Assembly (NCBI RefSeq): GCF_900465355.1
Contig: NZ_LS483254.1
Span: 1,116,001 to 1,180,000 of the forward strand
Length of the DNA stretch: 64,000 nucleotides
Reading direction: 5' to 3'
Origin: Candidatus Bipolaricaulis anaerobius
GTDB taxonomy: Bacteria; Bipolaricaulota; Bipolaricaulia; Bipolaricaulales; Bipolaricaulaceae
Position numbers and translations under genes: made by a program. Positions 1-6,902 of the stretch are shown here, in pieces. The notes beneath the pieces were generated by a model, which did no database searches, was not told the origin of the DNA, and saw nothing but the letters and a program-made list of their open reading frames with translations. Each line of letters opens with the position of its first letter. Positions within the stretch are counted from its first letter, which is position 1.

Positions 1-321
1 GTGCAGGCGGGGCTCGCTGATGTTCTGATTGACGCAGTGAAGACGCGCCGCATACAGGTGATCCTGGAGAGCCACAGTGAGCATCTCCTGCGAAGACTGC
101 AGCGCCGAATGGCTGAAGGAAAGATCGATCCCGAGCAGGAGGTTGCGCTGTACTTCGTCCACCGGACTGGGCGGGCTTCTGATATTCAGCGCCTCTTGCT
201 GGATCTCTTCGGACGGATCTCGAACTGGCCACCGGGCTTCTTCGGAGATGACCTTGGCGAGGTTCTTGCCACGCAGGCTGCCATCCTCCGGCAGAAGGGT
301 GCAGATGCGCAGGGTGGTTGA
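1..321 (+). CDS. AAA-family ATPase, C-terminal fragment (DUF3696-like)
   Basis: Only the last ~106 residues lie in the window; the real start is upstream of base 1. The fragment has the end of an ABC/SMC-type ATPase fold: a strand followed by ESHSEHLLRRLQ, which matches the region after Walker B (the switch histidine) in OLD/AAA15-type ATPases. It is followed by a DUF3696-like tail (NWPPGFFGDDLGE). Such ATPases occur in defence operons and often work with a separate nuclease. The next gene, a PIN-like nuclease candidate, overlaps this one by 17 nt, so the two are translationally coupled. Base composition here is less GC-rich than in the genes to the right. Family assignment is fairly firm; the function is inferred. 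Confidence 0.7.
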   Translation: MQAGLADVLIDAVKTRRIQVILESHSEHLLRRLQRRMAEGKIDPEQEVALYFVHRTGRASDIQRLLLDLFGRISNWPPGFFGDDLGEVLATQAAILRQKGADAQGG

Positions 322-832
322 TGTCAACGTCCTTGTGGTAGCGAACGAGCGCTGCGACCACGCAACAGAGCGCTGCGTCCTGGCTGTGACTGGGGAGTTA
401 AGCCAGATAGTCAAGAAAGCTAACGAGGGAAGCCTGAAGGTGGTGATTGATGCAGGTGACGAGATCTTGAAGGAGTACGGTCGTCACGCCAGCCGCAGCG
501 GACGCCCGGGCGCAGGGGATTTCTTCTTCAAGTGGCTCTGGGACAGGCAGACAGACCCACACTTCTGTGAGCAAGCCTCCGTGAACCGAGATGCTCAGCG
601 CGGGTACAGCGAGTTCCCCGCAGATCAAGATCTTGCGGCCTTCGACAGAGGGGATCGCATCTATGTTGCAGTAGCGATTGTAAGCGGGGCAGATGTCGTG
701 AACGCCGTCGACACAGACTGGGCTATGTTCGAGATGGCGTTGCGGAAAAACGGTGTTCGCGTGAAGAACCTATGTGCTGACATGCTGCAGCACACAGGAG
801 GAGGTAACAGCCATGGCGACCACAAACCATGA
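305..832 (+). CDS. PIN-domain-like nuclease
   Basis: A 175-residue protein starting at ATG 305, inside the end of the ATPase gene. Longer in-frame N-terminal extensions only read through that gene in another frame. The start MRRVVDVNVLVVA has the first-strand Asp of PIN nucleases. Later acidic positions fit the fold: FDRGDRIYVA around residue 120 and NAVDTDW around residue 142, where PIN proteins carry catalytic Asp residues. PIN proteins are metal-dependent RNases, common as toxins or as defence effectors. It overlaps the DUF499 gene by 20 nt, so ATPase, PIN protein and DUF499 protein form one operon. GC content is visibly lower than in the housekeeping genes, which hints at transfer. I infer an effector role; the substrate is unknown. 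Confidence 0.6.
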   Translation: MRRVVDVNVLVVANERCDHATERCVLAVTGELSQIVKKANEGSLKVVIDAGDEILKEYGRHASRSGRPGAGDFFFKWLWDRQTDPHFCEQASVNRDAQRGYSEFPADQDLAAFDRGDRIYVAVAIVSGADVVNAVDTDWAMFEMALRKNGVRVKNLCADMLQHTGGGNSHGDHKP

Positions 833-3800
833 GCGAGTAGGGAAGGCGCTGGAGCTCCTGAAGATCGGACTCGGGCCGTTCATCGAACGTGAGGTGAAGA
901 CGCTCTCCGACGACGAGGCGCACAGGCTCGTCGAGCGGCTTTCGGCCGACGAGCGCCTCGCCTCGGGGAAGCCCCTCTCCCAGTGGGACGCCGCGGCTCT
1001 CCTCAAGCTGATGTGGGACGGGTGGCAGCCGGTGTTCCGCCGCACGCTCGGTCCAGTGGAGCGAAGCCTCGTCTCGGAACTGCGCGAGATCCGGAACCGC
1101 TGGGCTCACCAGGAGGCGTTTTCGAGCGACGACGCGTACCGTGCCCTCGACTCCGTGGAGCGCCTGCTCACGGCGGTATCGGCCCGAGAGGCGGCGGAGG
1201 TGGCGAAGATGAAGCGCCAGCTCCTCCGCCAACAGTTCGACGAAGAGGTGCGCGGCGAGAAGCGGCGCGTGGGCGGCTCGCTCGTCGAGGCTGCGGCCAC
1301 AGGCGCGCTTAGGCCATGGCGCGAGGTCATCTCCCCCCACCCCGACGTGGCGAGCGGCCACTACCAGGAGGCGGAGTTCGCCGCCGACCTGTGGCAGGTC
1401 TACCGCGGCGAGGGGAGCGACGAGTACAAGAACCCGGTGGACTTCTTCCGCCGCACCTACCTCACCGAGAGCCTCCAGCGGCTCCTCGTGCGGGCCGTGG
1501 AACGCCTCGCCGGCACGGGCGGAGACCCCGTGGTCCAGCTCCAGACGAACTTCGGCGGCGGGAAGACCCACTCGCTTCTTGCCCTGTACCACCTCTTCTC
1601 GGGGAAGGCCCCGCGCGAGCTCCCGGGAGTGGAGGAACTCCTCGCCGAGGCTGGGGTGGAGAAGCTCCCGGCGGTCCACCGGGTGGTCCTGGTAGGGAAC
1701 AAGATCTCGCCAGCCAACCCAACGAAGAAACCCGACGGAACGGAGGTTCGCACCCTATGGGGTGAACTCGCCTGGCAGCTCGGCTACGCCAAGGGCGGAG
1801 AGAAGGAGGCGCGGAAGGCGTTCGACCGGATCCGGGCCGACGATGAGCGAGCAACGAGCCCCGGCGACCGGCTACGGGAGCTCCTGCGCGACTACAGCCC
1901 GTGCCTCATCCTCATTGATGAGTGGGTGGCCTATGCCCGCCAGCTCCACGACGGCGCCGACCTCCCCGCGGGAAGCTTCGAGACCCAGTTCACGTTCGCC
2001 CAAGCCCTCACCGAGTCGGCAAAGGCGGCCCCGCAATGCCTGGTGGTGGTGAGCTTGCCGGCGTCGGAGAGCGAGGTCTCGCCCCACGCCCAGGTCGAGG
2101 ATGCCGAGGTGGGGGGGCTGCGCGGACGTGAGGCCCAGGATCGGCTGCGAAACGTGATCGGCCGGGTGGAGTCGTCGTGGCGGCCGGCCAGCGCCGAGGA
2201 GAGCTTCGAGATCGTCCGCCGGCGCCTGTTCCAACCCCTGGCTGGCCCAGAGGAGTTCAAAGCCCGCGATGTGACCGCGCGGGCGTTCGCCGACTTCTAC
2301 CGCCAGCACCGCGACGACTTCCCCCCGGAATGCCGCGAGGCGGACTACGAGGCGCGGATCAAAGCCGCGTACCCCATCCACCCCGAGATCTTCGACCGCC
2401 TGTACAGCGACTGGTCCACGCTCCTCAAGTTCCAGCGGACGCGGGGCGTGTTGCGGCTGATGGCAGCGGTCATCCATTGCCTGTGGGAACGGGGTGATAA
2501 GAACCCGCTCATCCTCCCCTCCACGATCCCGCTCGACGAGCCACGGGTCCAGTTCGAGCTCACGCGGTACCTCTCGGACAACTGGGCCCCGGTGATTGAG
2601 AAGGACATCGACGGGCCGAACTCTCTTCCCGTGAGGCAGGATGGGGAGGCGTCGAACCTCGGGAAGTACGCGGCGTCACGACGCGTGGCGCGGACGATCT
2701 TCCTTGGGTCGGCCCCGATCCAGAAAGCGGCCCACCAGGGGATCGAGGACCGGCGCGTCCACTTGGGGTGCGTGATGCCGGGCGAGCCGGTGGCCGTGTT
2801 CGGGGATGCCCTCCGCCGGCTGGCCGCAGGGGCGACGTACCTCTACCAGGACGGCCACCGCTACTGGTACGCGACCCAGCCGACCGTGACCAAACTCGCC
2901 GAGGACCGGGCCGAGCAGTTGGTGCGCGAACCGGATAGGGTCGCGAAGGAAATCGAGGCCTGCGTGCGCAGGGATGTACGGGAGCGCGGGGACTTCGCAG
3001 GGGTGCACCCGTTCCCGCAGTCGAGCGCAGACGTGCCCGACGATCGCGATGCCCGGCTCGTGGTGCTGGGGATCTCCACCCCGCACGGCAAGGGGGAGGA
3101 GAGCCCGGCCCTGGTGGCAGCCCAGAAGATCCTGGAGACGCGGGGCAATGCGCCCCGCCTCTACCGCAACGCGCTTGTGTTCCTGGCTCCCGACCGATCC
3201 CACCTCCCGGATCTGGAGGCGGCCCTGCGGCGGTACCTCGCCTGGGGTTCGATCCTCCGGGACAAGGACACCCTCGACCTCTCGCCATCTCAGGTGCGCA
3301 GCGCCGAGGAACGGCTGCAGGGGGAGGAGGCTACGGTCGCGGCCAAGCTCCCCGAGGTCTACCAGTGGCTCCTCGTCCCTGTTCAGCCGAGCCCCCAGGA
3401 GCCGGTCCGATGGGAGGAGTTCCGCCTCCAGGGGAGCGATCCGCTCGCCGTGCGGGCGGGGAAGAGGCTGCGGAACCAAGAGCTCCTCGTGACGAGCTTG
3501 GGCGGAACGCGGCTGCGGCTGGAGCTCGACCGGGTGCCGTTGTGGCGCGGAGACCACGTGGAAGTGCGCCAGCTCGGGGACGACTTCGCGCGGTACGTGT
3601 ACCTGCCACGCCTGAAGAGCCCGGCCGTGCTCGCCGCGGCGGTGAGCGATGGCGTTGGACAGCTCACATGGCAGAAGGACGGGTTCGCCTACGCGGAAGA
3701 CTACGACGTGGCCACCGGGCGCTACCGCGGGTTGAGGGCAGGGGCCCAGGTGCGGGTGACGGAGGACGACCCAGGCCTCGTGGTGAAACCCGACGTGGCG

Positions 3801-4145
3801 CAGCGCCAGCTCGCGGCGGAGGTGCCGGCCGCCCCGCCGGCGCGCGCTGCGGACGGGAAGGTGCAGACCGGGGCGGGGGAGCCGCCCGAGAAGGAGAAAA
3901 AGCCCCGCCGGCCGAAGCGATTCCATGGGACCGTGGTGCTCGACTCCACCCGCGCGGGGCGGGACGCGAGCCGGGTGGCCGAAGAGGTCGTGGCGCACCT
4001 GGCGGGGCTGCCGGGAGCAGAGGTGACCGTGACCCTCGAGATCGAGGCCCTGATCCCCGACGGGGCGCCGGAGAACGTGGTGCGGACCGTGACCGAGAAC
4101 GCAGCGGCGCTCAAGTTCGCGTCCCACGGGTTCGAGGAGGAGTAG
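813..4145 (+). CDS. DUF499 ATP-binding protein with Swt1-like HEPN N-terminus
   Basis: A 1110-residue protein; ATG 813 has an AGGAGGAGG ribosome site just upstream. The first ~130 residues resemble Swt1-like HEPN domains and contain the HEPN RNase motif R-N-x3-H (R94, N95, H99). The ATPase core has a Walker A with FGGGKTH (247-253) and a Walker B ending in IDEW (D369, E370). A Lys/Pro-rich linker near residue 1030 leads to a C-terminal domain. DUF499 proteins are found in bacterial and archaeal defence clusters, commonly with a DUF1156 methylase and a helicase; those partners would lie left of this window. It ends the operon: miaB follows after 62 nt and has its own promoter-like element. Function as an anti-phage component is inferred. 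Confidence 0.8.
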   Translation: MATTNHERVGKALELLKIGLGPFIEREVKTLSDDEAHRLVERLSADERLASGKPLSQWDAAALLKLMWDGWQPVFRRTLGPVERSLVSELREIRNRWAHQEAFSSDDAYRALDSVERLLTAVSAREAAEVAKMKRQLLRQQFDEEVRGEKRRVGGSLVEAAATGALRPWREVISPHPDVASGHYQEAEFAADLWQVYRGEGSDEYKNPVDFFRRTYLTESLQRLLVRAVERLAGTGGDPVVQLQTNFGGGKTHSLLALYHLFSGKAPRELPGVEELLAEAGVEKLPAVHRVVLVGNKISPANPTKKPDGTEVRTLWGELAWQLGYAKGGEKEARKAFDRIRADDERATSPGDRLRELLRDYSPCLILIDEWVAYARQLHDGADLPAGSFETQFTFAQALTESAKAAPQCLVVVSLPASESEVSPHAQVEDAEVGGLRGREAQDRLRNVIGRVESSWRPASAEESFEIVRRRLFQPLAGPEEFKARDVTARAFADFYRQHRDDFPPECREADYEARIKAAYPIHPEIFDRLYSDWSTLLKFQRTRGVLRLMAAVIHCLWERGDKNPLILPSTIPLDEPRVQFELTRYLSDNWAPVIEKDIDGPNSLPVRQDGEASNLGKYAASRRVARTIFLGSAPIQKAAHQGIEDRRVHLGCVMPGEPVAVFGDALRRLAAGATYLYQDGHRYWYATQPTVTKLAEDRAEQLVREPDRVAKEIEACVRRDVRERGDFAGVHPFPQSSADVPDDRDARLVVLGISTPHGKGEESPALVAAQKILETRGNAPRLYRNALVFLAPDRSHLPDLEAALRRYLAWGSILRDKDTLDLSPSQVRSAEERLQGEEATVAAKLPEVYQWLLVPVQPSPQEPVRWEEFRLQGSDPLAVRAGKRLRNQELLVTSLGGTRLRLELDRVPLWRGDHVEVRQLGDDFARYVYLPRLKSPAVLAAAVSDGVGQLTWQKDGFAYAEDYDVATGRYRGLRAGAQVRVTEDDPGLVVKPDVAQRQLAAEVPAAPPARAADGKVQTGAGEPPEKEKKPRRPKRFHGTVVLDSTRAGRDASRVAEEVVAHLAGLPGAEVTVTLEIEALIPDGAPENVVRTVTENAAALKFASHGFEEE

Positions 4146-4194
4146 CGTCCGAAGGGCACAGCCTCGTCCCCTCGTCGGGGCGTCCGCAACCGGG

Positions 4195-4200
4195 TATCGT
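4195..4200 (+). promoter_or_regulatory. Putative -10 element for leaderless miaB
   Basis: TATCGT ends 7 nt before the miaB ATG at 4208, and there is no Shine-Dalgarno sequence between them. Transcription would start at or next to the start codon. No convincing -35 is visible. The same spacing recurs before several other genes in the window. Confidence 0.45.
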
Positions 4201-4207
4201 TCGGGCG

Positions 4208-5503
4208 ATGAAGGCGTGCATCCTGACCTGGGGCTGCCAACAGAACGAGCACCATAGCGAGGAGATCGCGGGCGTCCTCCGGGAGGCTGGCTACACCGTC
4301 GTGGACGACCCGGAGGACGCCGACATCGTCCTCCTCAATACGTGCATGGTCCGCGGGCGGGCGGAGGAGAAGGTGATCGGGCGCGTCGGGGAGCTCCAAC
4401 GCCTGCGCCGGACGCGCCCCCGCCTGATCGGGGTCGGAGGATGCATGGCCCAGGGCCGGGGGGAGGGGATCCTCGACCTCCTCCCCGGGGCGGACTTCGC
4501 GTTCGGGACGAGCGGGGTCGCCGAGTTGCCGGCCCTCATCTCCCGCGCCCAGGCCGGGGAACGGTTTGCCTCCCTCCCGAGCCCGAACGGGCTCGACCGC
4601 CTGCCCATCGCGCGACGGAGCCCATTCCAGGCCTATGTGACGATCGCCGAGGGCTGCTCGCATGGCTGCGCCTACTGCGTCGTCCCCCGGGTGCGGGGCC
4701 CGCTCCGCTCCCGGCCGATGGGGGAGGTCCTCGCCGAGCTCGCGGGCCTCGCTCGCGCCGGGTACCAGGAGGCGACGCTCCTCGGGCAGAACGTGGATGC
4801 CTACGGCCGCGACCTCGGCGACGGACCAGACTTCGCCGCGCTCCTCCGCGCGGCAACCCAGATCCCCATCCCCCGCATCCGCTTCACGTCCTCTCACCCC
4901 GCGTACATGTCCGACGACGTCATCTCCGCCCTCGCCAACGGCGGGAACCTCTGTCCCCACGTCCACCTCGCCGTCCAATCGGGGAGCGACCGCGTGCTTC
5001 AGGCGATGGGGCGCGGCTACACCCGGGCAAGGTTCCTCGCCCTCGTCCACCGCCTGCGGGAGGCGATCCCGGAGGTGAACGTGACCACGGACGTGATCGT
5101 CGGGTTCCCCGGCGAGACGGAGGAGGACTTCGCCCTCACCCTGTCGCTCATCGCGGAGGCGCGGTTCGGCACGGTGTACGTGGCAGCGTACTCCCCCCGG
5201 CCAGGGACGCGGGCGGCGCGGCTTCCCGACTCCGTCCCGGCGCGGGTGAAGGCCGAACGCCTGGCCAGGGCCCTCGACGCGTCCCGCCAGGTGGCCCTCT
5301 CCCTCCACCGGGCGCGGGTCGGGACGACGGTCGAGGTCCTGGTGGAGGCGTTCCTCCCCGCGAAGGGGCGCCTCGTCGGCAAGACCCCGGACTTCCGGAC
5401 CGTGCTCTTCCCCGGGGATCGGGCTATGATCGGGGGGCTCGCGATGGTGACGATCGAGGGGGCCACAGCCGGGGCGCTTCACGGGCGGGTGGAGGGGGAA
5501 TGA
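4208..5503 (+). CDS. miaB: tRNA-2-methylthio-N6-dimethylallyladenosine synthase
   Basis: Radical-SAM methylthiotransferase of 431 residues that adds the 2-methylthio group to i6A37 of tRNAs. The N-terminal UPF0004 domain has the auxiliary cluster cysteines C10, C46 and C79. The radical-SAM motif CxxxCxxC is at C150, C154 and C157, followed by VVPRVRGPLRSR, which is the MiaB rather than RimO form. The last ~65 residues form a TRAM RNA-binding domain. ATG 4208 is chosen because it gives the standard family N-terminus; a longer frame upstream only overlaps the DUF499 gene. Its stop overlaps the start of the PfkB gene (ATGA), so miaB begins a run of four tightly coupled genes. Confidence 0.93.
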   Translation: MKACILTWGCQQNEHHSEEIAGVLREAGYTVVDDPEDADIVLLNTCMVRGRAEEKVIGRVGELQRLRRTRPRLIGVGGCMAQGRGEGILDLLPGADFAFGTSGVAELPALISRAQAGERFASLPSPNGLDRLPIARRSPFQAYVTIAEGCSHGCAYCVVPRVRGPLRSRPMGEVLAELAGLARAGYQEATLLGQNVDAYGRDLGDGPDFAALLRAATQIPIPRIRFTSSHPAYMSDDVISALANGGNLCPHVHLAVQSGSDRVLQAMGRGYTRARFLALVHRLREAIPEVNVTTDVIVGFPGETEEDFALTLSLIAEARFGTVYVAAYSPRPGTRAARLPDSVPARVKAERLARALDASRQVALSLHRARVGTTVEVLVEAFLPAKGRLVGKTPDFRTVLFPGDRAMIGGLAMVTIEGATAGALHGRVEGE

Positions 5504-6468
5504 TCCTCACCGTCACCCTCAACCCGACCCTCGACAAGTTCTACTGGGTGGATAAGCTCCCCCTTTCCCTCGACCAGCCGGAGGAAGCGATCCTCATCCG
5601 GTCAGAGAAATCGCACATGTTCGCTGGGGGGAAGGGGATCAACGTGTCCACGTTCCTCGCCGGTGAAGGGGTAGAGACGGTGGCGCTGGGGTTCCTCGCC
5701 GGCCACACGGGGCAGATCATCCTCCAGGATCTCCTCTCCCGCGGGGTGACGGTGAACTTCGTGTGGATGCCCGGCGAGAGCCGGACCAACGTCACGGTGA
5801 TCGCCAAGGGTCAGGAGTACCACCCCCTCCTCATCCACGAGGAGGGCCCGCCCGTGCCGGAGGAGGCGATGAGGATCTTCCTCCGCAAGTACGAGCGGAT
5901 GGTGCGCCGGGCGGAGTACGTTGTCCTCGGGGGAGCCCTTCCCCCCGGCTGCCCCCCCGACTGCTACCGCACGCTCGTCCAGCTCGCGCACCGCGCGGGG
6001 GCGCGCGTGGTCGTCCACGCCGGCGGCGAGGCGTTGCAGCGGACGATCGCGGAGGGCCCATTCCTCGTGAAGCCCGATGTCCGCACGGAACTCGAACTGC
6101 AGGGGATGCCGGTGCGCTCGGCCGAGGAGATCATCCACGCCGGGAAGAAGGTCATCGAGCAGGGGGTCGAGGCGTGCCTCATCTCCCACCGCATCACGGG
6201 CGATATCCTCGTCACCCGGGACGGGGTGTGGGAGTTCGAGGCCCGGGTCCCGCTTACCACGTTCAAAAACCTCGTCGGCGCCGATGACGCCCTCGTGGGA
6301 GGGCTCCTCGCGGCGCTCCTCCGCGGCGAGCCGTTGGTGGAGGCGGCCCGGTACGGGATGGCAGCAGCCGTGGCCTCAGCGGGGGTCGAGGAGAAGCTGT
6401 GCCTGGACCCGGGTGCGATCCGCCGCGAGCTCGATCACGTGGGGGTCCGCCGAAGGGGGGAGGGATGA
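5500..6468 (+). CDS. PfkB-family hexose kinase (1-phosphofructokinase-like)
   Basis: A 322-residue ribokinase-superfamily sugar kinase. It begins MILTVTLNPTLD, the typical start of 1-phosphofructokinase/tagatose-6-phosphate kinases, and has the sugar-binding GGKGIN motif near residue 47. The ATP-site signature is altered: where the family reads GAGD, this protein has G260-A-D262-D263. The likely catalytic Asp (D263) is kept but the anion-hole Gly is replaced by Asp. The start overlaps the miaB stop (ATGA) and the stop overlaps the next CBS gene. No PTS genes are nearby, so the substrate cannot be named. Family is certain; exact sugar is not. Confidence 0.85.
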   Translation: MILTVTLNPTLDKFYWVDKLPLSLDQPEEAILIRSEKSHMFAGGKGINVSTFLAGEGVETVALGFLAGHTGQIILQDLLSRGVTVNFVWMPGESRTNVTVIAKGQEYHPLLIHEEGPPVPEEAMRIFLRKYERMVRRAEYVVLGGALPPGCPPDCYRTLVQLAHRAGARVVVHAGGEALQRTIAEGPFLVKPDVRTELELQGMPVRSAEEIIHAGKKVIEQGVEACLISHRITGDILVTRDGVWEFEARVPLTTFKNLVGADDALVGGLLAALLRGEPLVEAARYGMAAAVASAGVEEKLCLDPGAIRRELDHVGVRRRGEG

Positions 6469-6902
6469 AGGCCCACGAGGTCATGCGCCGCGACCTGACA
6501 TCGGTGGACCTCGACACCACGGTATCCCACGTCATGTACCTCCTCTACCAGTCCGGCCTGTCGTCGCTCCCGGTCGTGGACGAGGACGGCCGCGTGGTGG
6601 GCGTGATCTCTGAGCGAGACCTGATCCGGGCTGTCCTCCCGGGGTACGTGGACATGCTCCAATCGACGGCGTTCCTGCCGAGCCTCGATCAGCTGAGCCG
6701 CCGGCTGCGCGAGATCGGGGGGGAGCCGGTGGCAGAGTTCATGGTGCGCGACGTCATCGCCGCGCGGCCCGACGACACCGACCTCCACCTCGCCGACCTC
6801 ATGATCCGCAAGGGATTGAAGCAGATCCCGGTGCTGGATAAGGAGAGGCGGCTGGTGGGGGTGGTGCGGAGGATCGACCTCCTCCACCACCTCCAACGGT
6901 GA
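6465..6902 (+). CDS. Tandem CBS-domain protein
   Basis: A 145-residue protein made of two CBS motifs (about 1-60 and 85-145), each with the usual VVDEDGRVVGVISERDL or VLDKERRLVGVVRRIDL pattern. CBS pairs bind adenine nucleotides and act as energy or ligand sensors. It has no enzyme domain, so it probably acts as a stand-alone regulator. ATG 6465 sits behind a GGGGGGAGGG purine stretch and overlaps the kinase stop. The gene is coupled at its end to dinG by GTGA. Co-transcription with a sugar kinase suggests, but does not prove, nucleotide-linked control. Confidence 0.85.
   Translation: MKAHEVMRRDLTSVDLDTTVSHVMYLLYQSGLSSLPVVDEDGRVVGVISERDLIRAVLPGYVDMLQSTAFLPSLDQLSRRLREIGGEPVAEFMVRDVIAARPDDTDLHLADLMIRKGLKQIPVLDKERRLVGVVRRIDLLHHLQR

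Noticed and set aside
2676-4127. Long minus-strand frame inside the DUF499 gene
   Set aside because: It lies fully inside a well-supported gene, has no start context and no recognisable domain.
4160-4190. Hairpin-like CCCC-TCGTC-GGGG after the DUF499 gene as a terminator
   Set aside because: The stem is only 4 bp and no T run follows.
3365-4207. 281-codon N-terminal extension of miaB
   Set aside because: It only reads the DUF499 gene in another frame; MiaB has its normal start at 4208.
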